In this document: one piece after another, positions 10,728 through 25,700 of the stretch | How the letters are laid out: each line of letters opens with the position of its first letter | How positions within the stretch are numbered: position 1 is the stretch's first letter | From: Branchiostoma floridae | Lineage: Eukaryota > Chordata > Leptocardii > Amphioxiformes > Branchiostomatidae | DNA length: 64,000 bases | Assembly: GCF_000003815.2 (NCBI RefSeq) | Contig: NC_049989.1 | Span: 2,457,842-2,521,841 of the forward strand | Direction of reading: 5' to 3' | Notes under the pieces: model-generated | What the model saw: only the letters and a program-made list of their open reading frames with translations | Databases searched by the model: none | What the model was told of the DNA's origin: nothing | Made by a program: the position numbers and the translations under genes

Positions 10728-13700
10728 CTGTGAAAGGAAGACAAAAATTCTGGTTAGCAATCTTGTCTTAGGATGTTAATGTTAAATTTTTCCATTGGAA
10801 GTTCCATACAGAACTGTAGTCTGTGTAACACAAACTCCGCTGTCCAGGGCTGCAACTGGCCCCTCCCCTAGGGGGCCGGCAGATGTTGGGCGGGCTGCTA
10901 TAAGCGAGATTTCATCAGGCCAATAGAACTGTTGTATATAGTATTTATGTTAAGTTCCATACAGGACTGAACAATCGCGTATCATGATATTAAATTCTGT
11001 AGACAACGAATTCCACGGCTTTACTAATCTATAAGTAAACATTCTCTTCCCACTGTTGTTCTTAAGTTTCGGAAATCTATAAAAATGCTATGACTGCCTA
11101 GTGGAGTATCTATGACACCTATAGATATCCATATATGTGTGTTTAGTTGTACTGTAAGTAGTTGTTATACATGTAGACCTTACGAAAGTCGCTGTACTTT
11201 TGTCGTGTCAATAAAGATTGTTGTCTATGACATGCATGAACTGGCACAAGTCTTGTAAATCTACTGTGGCTCACTTGCGTTAACCCTTTAACTGCCGCTC
11301 CCGGTTACAACCAGTAATTAACAATCTCTTAAAAGGCAATCAGACTGAAACGCCTTGACGAAACGTCCAGCCCCTGGAAGACAGGGAACAACGGACGCTA
11401 AACCGGATAGTGAGTGAGTGTAAAAGATGTTAATCAAATTGTTCAGGGTGTTTGTGTGATCTTGTAGAACTTACTGGGTCTAAGAGCAGGTAGGGAACAG
11501 TGTTCATCTAGCCATGACAACACTGTCCTGCAGAAGTCCTCCATGCTACCCGTGGACACAGCTGCGTTGTACGTCTCAAACAGGGGACGGATAATTAAAC
11601 TGAACTGTGGTAGCAAAGTTAAGGTCCATCAACATGTTTTCCTGACATGTAATCATCTACATGCATAATGTATCATGTACAGTAGACGCCAGTCATTTGC
11701 ACAATGGATTACCGCACACTTCTGGCAATTGAACGGAATCCCAAAATCCCAAACCAGTGCTGTCCAGCTTGATAGCTTCCCACTGTTGCACCACCTACAC
11801 TGTAGATAATTGCACAATATAAACTGACAAATGGGGTGTGCAATTAAATGGCTACTGTATTTCCCACATATTTGTTATTACCTTTTGTTTTTGGTGAGTC
11901 CATCTGTCACAATATGTGATAAAACAAGAAGTTCACAGAAATATTTCATGGAAGTATGGGATCTTCAATATCTTGTTTAGAATGAAACATAAGTGATGTA
12001 GCAAGTTGGACAAGCATAGTCTAACTCTAAGGAGGGAAGGGCCACTCATTTATTCAGTGTTTCATTACTTTTACATGTATGTTTTGGCTGATTTCTGATC
12101 CGCTGTTAAAAAATGTATCAAGCACAAAACATGACCTCTAATGTACATGTAAATATGGTCCAACAGTTAGATTTAGGTCCCAATCCCCAACCCAGGCCTG
12201 GCCAGGATGTTTGCAGAAACAAAAAAGGAAACTGTTCACAAAAGAATATAGTATTACACAAATTATGCTCCTGACTATTTTTTCAAATTCTGTGTGTTTT
12301 GCTGCCTTTCTAATCAATATTTTTCGTTTCCAAATGCTACACAGCCAGGTCCTGGGTTGGGAATTGGGACCTAGGCCTTAGACAGAGGTTGCACATGTTA
12401 TAAGGACCTTAGACATAGGTTGCATATGTTAAGGATACAATCCAAAATTTCCAGTTTTGTGACGTTCTCGTTCTGACGTAATCGTCGAACATTTCCTTCA
12501 TGTGATCGCTGCGTTGTCTGGTGACGGGCGCCCCCGTGGCGGGAAGCTGTGCCTGACAGTTACTGAAGACAGGAAGAGAATACATCAGAACGTTACCATG
12601 AAAGCTCATCTGTGTTTGGTATAATCTATATTGAGGTTTTTAACTGTCATTCAACACAAGAATTTGCTCACATCAAAATTTACGTAGCACATCAATGCAC
12701 TTTTGTCACTCTTGTGACAGTGACTGTCTTTAAAAAGACACTTGGTCAATTTCTCAAATGCTAGTATTGACTATGTTGACAAGCTGGGTTTTGCTTCTTT
12801 TCTGGAGGCATAGGAAGACAAAAAGCCCCACTTTTTCTATACGTGTAAGTTGTGGGTTCTGTGATTTTAAGGCAAAGTGGCTGAAATTTCTGATGGTCTG
12901 AGTGTGGGAAAGTTGGGGAAGGTTGTGGTGACTTCTTTAAAGAATTTACTTTGTCATAAAGTCTTCTTTTAAATTTAGCAATTGGCAATGAAATGTGTTT
13001 TGTCTTTGACAGTTTTTGACGTACAGTATTTACAAACTCTTTTGCTCATTTGTAAATCAACAATCAAACAAAAGGACAAGCAAACTAAAGTGGGCTAGCT
13101 GTTACACTACAAACTTTTGATAATGATGTACATGTATGAGTCCATAAAAAGTTGATTAAGTACATGAATATCATTAACTTCTTACCGGATTGCAACTGAC
13201 TGTAAGCTCAAATTTTTCAGTTTATGAAAAAAGGGTGATTTGTTCAAGAAGGAGTAATTGAATTTTTAGGCCAAAAGTCATACATATACATTGTAATTGT
13301 CTGTACATACGATATGGCACTGTTGAGCTCTTCTATCTCCTGTTTGAGAACTCTGGCCTCCTCTAACATTTGTTGTCTCTCTGCCTGTAACTTCTTTGTG
13401 TAGTCCACCGCTAAAGGCAAGAAAAGAGAAGAGAGAATGTTAGCCTCTACCATACTCTCACAACATGGTATACAACCTCATAACTTTCAGGACAAGGGTT
13501 AATAGCAAATTGAATATTTTTTCTTGTTTTCAAATACAAGCATATTACATTTAGCAAAAATGTAAAGATCCCACTCACTTTTCTGCAGCATGGCTGCTTT
13601 ACTTATCTTGACATTCCCCTGGGAGCTGAGGGTGGGGATGAGTGTGTGCAGCGTGTCGAAGCCGACCTTGATGTTAAACCTCCTCTTCTGTTCTGCTGAG

Positions 13701-16700
13701 ATGTGGATGGCTCTTCTCTGGTCCTGACATGGGAAGGAAACAACAACACTCAGATTACGTTTGTGAGGGTTAGACATACAGGTAAACAATATAATAGGGA
13801 ACTATACAAACATGGAGTAAAAAAGTAAGAGGGAAACATCCTAGATTATGGCCAAAAAATTCCTTAGAATGTCAAAAAACAGTTGCAGCCTAAATTCTGC
13901 TTGGAGACTAGTAGAAGAGTAATGTCAGCTTTTTTTCACCACAATCTCCATTTTCTGCCTCACATGTCTGTAGGAATCATGTAGGGGGAGTAATAATACA
14001 GTGGTACTCACAGAACCTCCCTTGTATGACTTCTCGTGAGAACTCCTCAGCTTGGAGGGGGTTTTCCCTGGAGACTATAACAATAAGAGAACAAATTTTA
14101 GTTCTCTCATAGACATTCAGTGATTCATTGATGTGGCAGCAAATACATTGTGGTATGAAATACATTTGTATACTGTTCCAGACAACTAAAATGCAGGAAG
14201 TGTGTTGATTTCAAACTTGCTATGATTGCAAGTTGGTGATTACAATTTCAAAGAATAACAAAATACTTTATTCACAACCAAAGAGTAACGTAACAGCCAG
14301 CAGTAACATGGGAGTAAGCTTAAACCAGTTTAGCTCACCGAAGTACTAATTTCTACTGGAAGTGACAGAGAAGGTAGAATTGCCATGTACAGTATTTACA
14401 GGTTCACTGTACTGGGGAAATTCCCTTTGCTCTAATTTTGACATGTAAAACGCTTGATAAAAATATATATGTCCCATCCTAAGCATTGCAACCCTCTGCA
14501 ACACCAAGGTTAAACTTATGCTAGTCCAGAGGTAGAGTTACTATCCACTGGATTATGCATGCTATGTAAAAAGCTGTTACATGATACTCCTTGGTTGCAA
14601 ATAAAGAACTTGTCATTCAGAATCTATAATTGTGTAAAAGCGTTCCATTAAACAAACATTTGTACATGTGATGATATATGTGATGCAATAACTAATGACC
14701 AGTCCATGTGAATGTGTGGAAGGTTGTATCAAGTCAATTAAGTTGAGGGTTTTCATTAGATCAGTCACTGACGAAAGACAGCAAATGTCTGAAACTTCTG
14801 TTTACAAAATGTACTCAGTTGCTTGAGGGACTGGTATCTGGCGTATCCTACTACCTGGATGTCTAACCTTCATCGACTTAGTACATGATTTTCTTTTTTT
14901 TTTAATTTTCAGTGCTTTCATTTTACTAGTTTTTCAGTGCTGACATTACAGATCTTTCAGTGTTGATGTTAGCAGTTTTTTTTCAGTGCTGTCATGTTAC
15001 TAGTTTTTTCAGTTCTGTTGTCACATGTGATACCAGTTCAGCCAATTAAACAGTCTCCATGCAGATGCATATAACAGTTGACCAAGACAAAGTCAAGGGC
15101 AAACTACTGAAGCCCCCAGCATGGACAGGGCTAGTGATGACAAAAATGAAAGGTGGACCTTGGTTTTCTGGGTTATGATTTCTCTGCAATTATGGCAGGA
15201 ATAATGTGTAACACAGGTGGTATAAGCTAGATCAAAGTTTGAAGTGCACATGTGCAGTGTGATGCATCATGGGTGATAATACAAAGTTTTAAACTTGGAA
15301 CCATAACCCCTCTTATTGTCAGGGCCTTGAACTTTGACATATGACCCTACTGTGCATCCCATGGCACATGGCCATTAAAACTGAGAACTAGCCTTAACAG
15401 GTGTGTCGATTGTCGGGTGAAAAACACAAAAGACAGTCTGGAGGGCTTACATGTGCAGGGGACCAGTCCATGCCATCTATATGCACACCCCTCGTGGTGT
15501 ATCTCTAGCAGGTGGGTCAAGGGGAACACATGTCAGGAGTCACCCAGACAAGCTCATCTCCAGGAAGATTTACAAGTGGCATAAGATAGCACAGGGCTCG
15601 AAATATTTTTTTTTCTTCTGCGTACCTGCACTGGTGCTGCACTGGTGCAGATAACATTGAAAATTCCTTGCACCAGAGAAATTTTACCTGCACCACTTTG
15701 AATTTAGGAAGTGTTTAGTAATCATTGCTATTTTTTCTTTTATACTTTATAGGCAGTACCAGTCAATGCAGCTAATTATAATAACAATCCATATACACCT
15801 AAATGTACATCATAGGACATTTATGTATAAAATCCAGTACTTGGACCAGTACAGGTAAGTGCAGGTAGACACAAAAAAAATACCTGCACAGCTCCAATTT
15901 ACGAACTTCCATATGCAGGTGGTATTTTGAGCCCTGAGATAGTATCAAAGCTGGCTAAGAGTACAGCTGGCCAAAGGGAGTCATCAGCCACAAGGAGCGA
16001 AACATACTTCCTAGACCGGCTTCACTCCTCTGGCAGCTTTTGATACTATCTTATGCTACTGTAGGATCTGCTTGGAGATTACAGACAAGCCAGGTGCCAC
16101 GGAAAACAGGGACGGACATGAACTTATTACTCACCAGACAGAACTGAAAGGCTTGCCAGTGCCTCAGGTTTGACTTTGCAATAGACCGATCCTAAATCCT
16201 GACTGTCCATCACGATTAGCAGTTCAACCAATGACAGTATTGCAATTTAGCGATTTGACCAATGAGAGAGCATGTCTTTTCAAATATTTGAATTTCTGTG
16301 CTTCCTTTTTTGAATGTGTATGTTTTGATGGTGTTTGGCGGGGCTATGGAATCGGTCTATGGCAAAGTCCTTTAATTTTGCGGACAAACAAGTTTCAGAT
16401 ATGCAAGGCTCTTAAACCCACATACAACTGTAACTACTGACTTTTTCTGGGTAATTAGGGTAAAACTTTTGAACTTGTCTAAAATACAGTTGAATGTGTG
16501 GAAATAAAATCATGGAAATTCAATGGTAAATGGCTACAGTGAATTTAGAACCCTGCAGACAAATAGTAATTAGTAACTTCAGATGGATTTGCATAATCTC
16601 CAAGCAGATCCTACAGTAGCATAAGATTGTATCAAATGCTGCCAGAGGAATGAAGCTGGCCTTGGAGTGTGTTTGGCTACCGGAGTGGCTCCAGCTACAT

Positions 16701-19700
16701 GTATACTCCTTCATCATCATCATCATCGGTCGACTCCTTAGCCAGCTTTGATACTATCTTATGCCACTGGTAAATCTGCCTGGAGATTAGGATTTGAACA
16801 TGTGGGAGAGACATGTTTCATATCCATGAACTTGGAAGACTAACATTACAGATTGATGATCACATTCCTACACAGTTGCTCTGTCCCATGTTCTCTGTAT
16901 AATAATTTTGTTTTCTTTTCTGCTGTAAAATTAAATTGTATAAAAAGATTGTAATGATCCTGTCACCCCAACGTAGTCAAACAGACTTTCATTCATTCAA
17001 GAATTGACCTGAAATTTGTTTTCAATAGAGTAAAATCTGACAAAAGACCTGTCAAAGTTGGAAAGTGCGACCAAATTCAAAATTTTGCATTGTTAATTTG
17101 CTTCCCACTGAATTTGTCTAACAGAATACAGTTTGACTAATGTCTAAGTTTTAAACACAGTAAGACATGTACCGCCACAGAATTAACACTAGCACCACCA
17201 GAAATAATCCAACTTTGTAGTACCTCTTCTGAAAAATATCTAAATTTTTAACACAGCCAGACATGTACCACCACACCACCAGTACTACCACCACCAGAAA
17301 TAATCCAACTTTGATATACCTCTTCTGAAAAATGGTTGGGTTTGAAATCCTCCAGCTTTTTGATTATAATCCACGGAGACGGCTGTGTCTGGTAAAAGAG
17401 CCATTCTTATTCTTTTATGACAGTTAATTACATACAACATGTACATATCTACCAAATTGTCCTAAATACAAGCTGCAATAAGATTTGGAAACTGGAGTCT
17501 ATCTTTACAAGGGAAGTGCAACTGGGAAGGCTACTTCTTAACAGACAGAAAAAAAACACTACACCAACAAGAGTTGAAGAATGAAGAACATACAAAAAAC
17601 ATGTAACAAATTCATTTTCCAAAACAGAAATGGAAACAGTGCATATTTGGAGGATTTGTGAAAGGCTTTTACCAACACAATTCTAGAAATGTTTTCGAAG
17701 AAGACATGAGAAGTTCAGCCACCAAAGGGACAGCTACAACTGAGCAGAAACATGCAACATGAATCTGTACTGTTGTGTTCACAAAGTTTAACTCTATCAG
17801 CAAATAGCACTGCTTGAACAACAATACACCTTTCTCATGCGGCAGCCATGATAGATCAAAAACAGGGTCAATGAGGCAAACAGACAAAACTTCCCATTTT
17901 GTTTTCCCCTAAACCACTTAGATTTTCACAATACAAGATCAAATAATAAATATTATAACTAGTGTTATGCACCGAAAGATGTAGCAATTTATAGTAGAGT
18001 AGACTCATCCCATAGTCCCTTAAGAGATTGAAAATAAAAACATAATAATGCAAATATTTGACAGACATGCAGCCATTCTCATATTAGACTATTTCCTAAT
18101 TGCCAAGCTATCATTGGTTAAACTGCTAATTATGGTGGACAGTCTTTTGTTTGTCACATTGGCCTCAGTCTCGATCTATCAGTATCGTGGTCGCCGCGTG
18201 AGAAAGGTGTATAAGCCACCAGTAACACTGAGCACAAACATTATATTACATAAAGCGACAAAGATTACAGTCAAACCTGCTCAAGAAGACCACCCAGGGG
18301 ACAGATAAAATCTGGTGTATGTGGACAGGTGGTTAATTTTACGTGAATCCTGTCTACAGTTTTTTTAGGATTCATAATGCTTCTGTCAATGGGAAAATTA
18401 TCTAGGGGACCACCAAAAACTGATCCTTACTTACTTGTACAGGTTTGACTGCGCATCTCAGTACTGTTTTGCAACACAAGCTTACCATCTCTTCAGAGCA
18501 TGTTTATCAGCTAAAAATTTGGCTTAAAACCGCCGTACATGTACATAATGGACTGCACTTACCTCAGAGTTGTGGCCAGGACTGTCTTCTGTAGTGATAG
18601 GGCTGGCTGCTGAAGGGGAGTTCGGAGCTGAAACATCCAGATATAAACCTTTAGTAACATAATCACATGTACAATCAATACAGATGTCTAGTACCATTCT
18701 CACGTGGCAGAGTCTGTTGCGCGGGTGATGGGTACTTCAGAAGAGTCACTGACATATGTGATTGTCTGGTAAGTACAGGAAATTGCATCTTCCATCCATA
18801 ATGATGTCTTAAGTGCTAGACATTCTTACAGTTTCTAGGAATATGCTGTAAGTATCAGAAATTGTACATCTATGATCTATAACCTTGTCTAGAGCCAGCT
18901 AGGAATTTTTTATAGTTTCTAGGAATATGTAGAGAGTATGAGAAATTACATCTACATTTGTATTTGTATATGACCTATTTGGTACCAGGAATTCTATAAT
19001 ATCAAAAGCAAAATCTAAATGCAAGAAATCATTCTATAGTTATAGAACACATTACCACAACAGCACATGATGTGTACTCTGCACCTAGCTTATCTAAGTT
19101 TAGAAGGGACAGGTAATATTTGTACCTGTAAATCATATAACAGTGGGTAAAAGCACTATGTTGTTGTCATTTTTAAAGACTTTTGATTACAACAAGATAA
19201 ATGCACTTGCAGACTTCTATCTTAAGAGGGTAATACTATCTCAATGGACTGTGTCAAAATCTCACTCATAGAAAGTGTGACACTTTATTGGACAAGAGGG
19301 GTATAAGGCATGCACTTGCCAGATCAGCTCTTTCACTCGCCCTGGGCAAAAAGGCAAATGGACTTATCCAACCTTGCAGTCTAGTGAGATTTGTTTTTGT
19401 TTGTTTGTTTGTTTATTAAAATTCACCACACAAGTGGAAGGGGCGGGGGAACAGGTAGTGACACCTTTGCTGGCCCTCGCCCCGACATAAAAATACAATA
19501 CTGTAACAGCAGATTAAGATTAATACTAAACGACATAAACAATCGTACTCAGCATTTTAAGATAACTATTATCTTTTTGGGGCAATGTTAAACATTACAC
19601 TTACTGGATGCTGGCTTGATAGGAGTGCTGCATGCCACTGGCGGTGATTTCCTCTCCACTTTTGTGGCTGTCAGTCCGGACAGCCCCACCTTACCGGCCT

Positions 19701-22700
19701 GTGCAGCCGCTGCTACCAGGACGCTGCTCTGGAAATCGGTTACCCCGGCAACCTGGAAATAACAAGATTCCACGTCAAGAGACCTGTCCATCAAGCTCAT
19801 GACTTCCAATTTTGTGTGCCATACTCATCTGGGTAATTCGTGTTTTACGTTGAAAAGATACCACAAGCCAAGGCCACATACTACGTCAATGAGGATGATG
19901 GCCATTGATTTTAATTCCAAGTTGGGCCAGCCAAATAACATAATATATGATGCAACCTGTGGTTTAAAAGAGGATAAATGTAGACTGTAGGTGGACTTAC
20001 ATGTACATAAATGTATGACTCGTGCATGTACAGTACATGTATGTCATACCCACTCAAAACAATGTGACATGAGCCAGCAGTTGAGAAAAGTCGGCGTACT
20101 TGTACAAAAGACTTGTAACATCAATTCCATGGTTATAGCTAGAACGCCTCATCATGCAAGGTCTTCTGCATTTCTTGTGTGTGCAAGAATTCTGATAGCA
20201 TACATGTAAATGACTGTATACATGTACAGTTTCACATCAAAGCCATGCAAGGATTAGAGAGAAATCACAAAGTCTTGCAGTTACAGATGTACTAACTTTC
20301 TCCTTGTAGGTAGCAGATGGAGGCTGGGGAGACTAGTCAAGTATGACGACAACACAGGGAGAAATGGACGGAAACAGACAAGAAAACAAGAGAAAGAAAG
20401 CATGAAGGATGAACACATGTAAGACATACAATGTACATGGTATATTATAGAGGAGGTTCTGTAAATACTTGGAAATTCAGTGATGAATTCAGCTCTATTT
20501 CACATTTCTACTCTGAAAACTTCCATTATCCTGAAACAAAAGGCCCCTGCAGTTCCAAATAAAGCCACTGGGGGGGGGGGGGGGAACCTGTACCAACTAA
20601 TCTTCACCTGAAAAGTAATCTACCACTCATGACCAGAGCATGTCCAGGACACAAAATTCTCCTGTAGTACCATGACAAGCCCAAAATCTAAACATTTCAA
20701 GGTCTCATATCAAGATCTGCCCTCATACCAAATATCAATACAAGACGTCCAGGCCTTCTCGAATTATGCTTTTCATCCACATACATAGAAACACTAACCA
20801 AAAACATAACACTGTACAGTTACCATCTTGACAAAGGTAGTTATGTGAGTTATACTATATTACTTCCGAAACTTGAAGCGCAATGTAAACATAATAGACC
20901 TCAACATTTGGGGAGGCCACTTAATGTGGTTAACCTTTGACTTAATGATGTAATCAGCCAATGCACTGGCAAAAGGCCAGAGGAACTGAGGCATATTTAT
21001 GACTCGCAAAGGTTCACATGTAACATCAAGAAATACATAAACATTGTGTCACCAATACAGGACTTCTTTAACGTCACAGAAGAAAGCATTCAGTTATCCA
21101 TGCTCTGGCCTTCAGGGTACAAATCAACAAGCACTTAATTGGCAAGAAGGACAGATCATTTTAGGTGACAAATACTGACAACACAAGTTAAACATTTCTC
21201 TTCAACAGAATTCCACAACCATAGCCTGCTAAGATCATCAATAGTCAGGTACTTATTGTTCAAATAAAGTACAAACCTGTTTCTTCTGATGGAAAAAGAA
21301 AAACGAAGCCCCCATTTTGTGCTGTACAACAAACATGACTTGCCGGTAGAGAAACTTCTACATAATTAAAGTGACCTTTCTGTGACATGCGAAGGCTGTT
21401 GTCACACACGTCACAATTACACACATACGTCAGAACCTAAAAAACAACAACATTATGGCACAACTTTCAAATAAGGGCACTTTTATCTGTCCTGAGAACC
21501 TTGGCAAGTATTGTATATTTTTAGGAGATTCTGTGTTTTTGGGGGGGTTAATTCTAACCACAGAAAAGGAATAGAATTGTAGTAGAAAGTGTTTTGGACA
21601 AGAAATGCTAGTTAGAAAAGAACAGGTATAATTACCCAGTAATTACAGTGTAACAATGCCCTCTGGTCATAACTTATGGCCCACTTTCTGATTCTATCAT
21701 TCCGTACAACACTTCTCGGTTCCCACTCTGCTACTAGAAACTATTAGGCAAGACAAAGGGTGACACAAAAAGAATGTAGTAGCAAAGACTTGATTTCTTT
21801 CAGTTGCTTTTCTTTGCATCATGAGCTAATTGTCTGAACAGACTCAAGTTAGGTGAAAGGAAAAGGACTTTACGAGGTTTATCATGTAATTGCTCACAAA
21901 ACAAGACTTAGAAGATCTGCTTGAAGCCTGGAGGTGCAGTACAACTGAGAAAGTGTATGGAGTAAACAGAGATGATGTAGCTAGTAATAGTAGTATAAAC
22001 TTATAAATGTGAGTAAGACCAGCACATAGTTACTGTGTTCTAGCTATCATAGTTTGAGCATAGGAACCCACCTATGCTGTGATTTGGATCCCCTATCCTC
22101 TGACTAAGGACAATACCCTGTCTTAATTTGACCAGCATGGATGTTGTTTTTCTTGCATACTTTTGACCGTTCATAAATCATTTCAGAAACTCATATAATG
22201 ACTTAAGAATACGGCTCTAGAACCATGTTTTGAAACCAACACAAACATTCCAGGACTTTACATTGATCTGTACCTATCTGTTCTCAAAATGCAATATGCA
22301 GTAAGTGTACTTACCAACTCTGCATGCAGAAGTGGTCTATGACTTACTATGTACCCTGGTTCAGACTGAGATGGTGGATGGCCCATTCCCTAATGTCTGT
22401 GACGAGGACTTACAAGTGGTAAGCATGCATCAAGCATAAAGGGCTAAATTTCCCCTCAAAATTACAGGGGCCCAAAGGATGACCTAACAAAAACCTGCTC
22501 TAACACTCTCACCTCTCCTTAACCCTTTCTGCCTCATCTATTATGATAATGAGGAGATGGGGTGGTGTGATTGGTTGATTGCTGACCAATCAGAGACTTG
22601 AGCCATGGCACTTCATCCTGAACTGTCAAAGTGTCTTGTATGGTAATGAGGAGATGAGGATGAATGATTGGTTGATTCTTGACCAATCAGAGAACCTAGA

Positions 22701-25700
22701 ACCGTAGTACTTCTTCTTGTAGGGAGTCTAATGTCTTAAACTGAGCTATAATATACCATTAGGCCTAGGAAACAAAATGTTGTGTTTTCTGTTTCAGTCC
22801 TGAAAAAATTAGGGTCGGTAGGTAGGGATTTTTTTTTCTTTTTTAAGGCTGGCCAAAACTGTAGTGTGACATATTACAATACAGTTGAACAAATTAAACT
22901 CAATTGCGTGAGGACGCTTGTCTTTCAAAGTCAAACTTTAATTTTGCGTATAATAGATACATTTATTGTTCATTAGATAGGACAAGCAGTGTTTTTTATG
23001 TAGGGAAACAGAAAAACACAACATTCTTTTTCCTAGGCCTTAGTGAAAGTAAAAAAAAAAGAAGTGACTGGTCCATATATACCTGTGCGAGTTGTGAGGG
23101 GTTTGCAGCCAGAACGAAGCCCTGTGATGTGGAGGGAGTGACGACAGTGTTGAGTAGAGATGTGTCGGGTTTGATGGCAGACGAGGTAAGGAACACTTGG
23201 TTGGACATGGTGGAGGTCCCGGCAGAGGTGCATGGCTGGATACCCTGGGTGGTAAACGATCCTGATGGAGAGAGAAATAAAAAGAAAAATATAATACTTG
23301 AATTTCAACTTGAAAAGGATCAGAGAACTGATCGAAAGCTTGTTGGTAAGCACTTTATTTTGAGTATGGATATAAATTAGTCCTTAAAATTGTAACATAT
23401 AATGTTTGTCCTTGTGTTTCATGTACATGACAAATTACAAACAAGAAGATGCCCCTACTGTGCTTGGTGACAACAAATTCCACTCTATGATAGTTCTGGG
23501 AAATTACAAATTTTTGAACACATCAATCCTAGGTTCACTCTGGTACTTGAAGGCATGACTGTTTCTTGTTGCATGTCAGCCACGATAATGTACCACATTA
23601 GCAATCAATTTACTATCACCAGAGGTGGGCTTACCACTAAGCATTGATAAGCAACATCTGTGTGGTGTCTGCTTACTAAACAATGGGAAAATTGGATATC
23701 ACATTAACAGCAGGTGCTACCCAGTATTGGTGTAAATCTGGTTTAAAAGCTACTTGGTGGAGACTGGATCCTCAAAAAAGCCTGGAAGCTACTTTTTCAC
23801 ATTAATATTTTAATTTCCAGTCACCAACTGTGAATTTTAAATAAATCAATGTTGAAATGGTCATACATGTAACAATATATACTTTGATCAGGGCACTCTT
23901 TTGTCTTAGTTGTCACACAAATGACACCAATGTTCACACTAGATACTGTAGTTAAGGCAATTATGAAAGTAGAGTCCTGTATTTTTATATATTGTACACC
24001 ATGCAAAAAAGCTTTAGAGCAAATAGAAAACTTGTGAGCAATCAGTAAATTGAATAGTACAATTTATTTCATCCTATTAATTTTGAAAAGCTACACGTAG
24101 ATTATGTTGAAAGAACATTTTGGAAAAACAAAATGCAACAATTCCATTATAGATAAACATTGAAAAGTTTACCTGTTACAGGAACATATACACAGGATGG
24201 GTTAAAAATGATGCTACCAGGAAAACCAGTGTGAACACTCATGACCACTTTGCTGGCCACACATGCATGTACTAGTCTTAGGGACAAAAAGACCTCTTAT
24301 AAGTGTTACACATGTGCACATTACTAATATCCTTGACATGTAACTTCCAGGCTGTCAATGGCAAACAAATCTGTTTTTTCCTGATGACTTCAATGGAGAC
24401 CTTCAGCAAAACCAGATGGTTGTGTTGGTGAAATCCTTGACTTGATCTTGAACCCTCCGCGGGGTCGGTTCAATCTTACAATGTCTTGGGCTTAACTTTG
24501 CCATGTTTGGCTTAAGTCTCAATAAATCATTGACTACACAAACCCTACAGCCATAAGCACAACGTGATGTGTAATTTTCTACTTTTTTTTTATACTCTTC
24601 TTGTCACTGGGAAAGGAAAAGTCTCAAGGTAGCTAAGTGGTGTAATGTACATTACTAAGCCTTTACTAGGTATAAATAGTGATGCTATACATGTAAATAG
24701 CCTATGTACGTAAAGTGACTGCTAATACTGTTGCTAACATTGATGTTCACAAGGACATTGATGTTCACAAGGACATACAAGGACATTGTATGTTTTCAAA
24801 AACTGACATGGATAGTAGAATTTTCCCCCACAGGTGAGTTTATAAGTGCTATAAAACTCTTTTTAAGTTTCAACATACTTTTCCTGAAGTAGACTTCTCT
24901 CAGTTTAGTAGGGGTGGGTACGATATACTGGTACTGGTTTTTCTTGTTGGACCGGATTATATTGGCAGGGGTATGCACCTTTTGGCGCTTACCAGTTCAC
25001 GAAAATAACAACAGCAAAGTACAGTACTGTGGAGTTCATTTCTGCCAAGTTTCTACATTCAAACTTACAAAATACATTTTGTAGATTCCTTTGTAGAAAA
25101 ATAGACCAATGTTTTGAGTATCGCTCATTTACTAGTTTTCACAATTATGTCTGGACCTGGACCTGATCTTCTGGACCAGAACCGCACCTGTACCTGAATT
25201 TTCCGTGCCGGTACCCACCCCTAGTGTTTACCTTCCCACAACTTTTCAGCAGGCTGTCTCACTCTTGACACATTTAAAATCAGCTTCACAGTTATTTCAG
25301 AGGGGTTCCCGTCTATTCCACAGTATAAGAAGTTAGTATAACCTTTCTTTACTAAGGCTCTGTCTGGCAGTGGAGGATTAACTGCTCTAATGCAGAGGGC
25401 CATGTTTATTCAAGCCGCTACACTTCAACAGAACTAAGGCTACAACGGAGGAATTTTTATTCACGAATGTTTATTTTGTTTCCACTACGCTGGGATTGCT
25501 CTACAGTTGAGAGCAGAATTTTGTGTTTTTTTTCCCCAAATGAATGACTCAAAACCAGCTATGACCATTAATTGAAATAAGCACCACCTGCATGTGTAAA
25601 TGCCCCCCAAAATGGGCAAATCCAAATATACAGATGCACTAAAAAGGCTTAGGTTTCTTCCTGGAGCATAACATTTCCTGTACCAAGTAAAACTACGATG

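Noticed and set aside
22904-23380. 158-codon plus-strand frame
   Set aside because: Antisense to Mondo exon 16 and the adjoining MITE.
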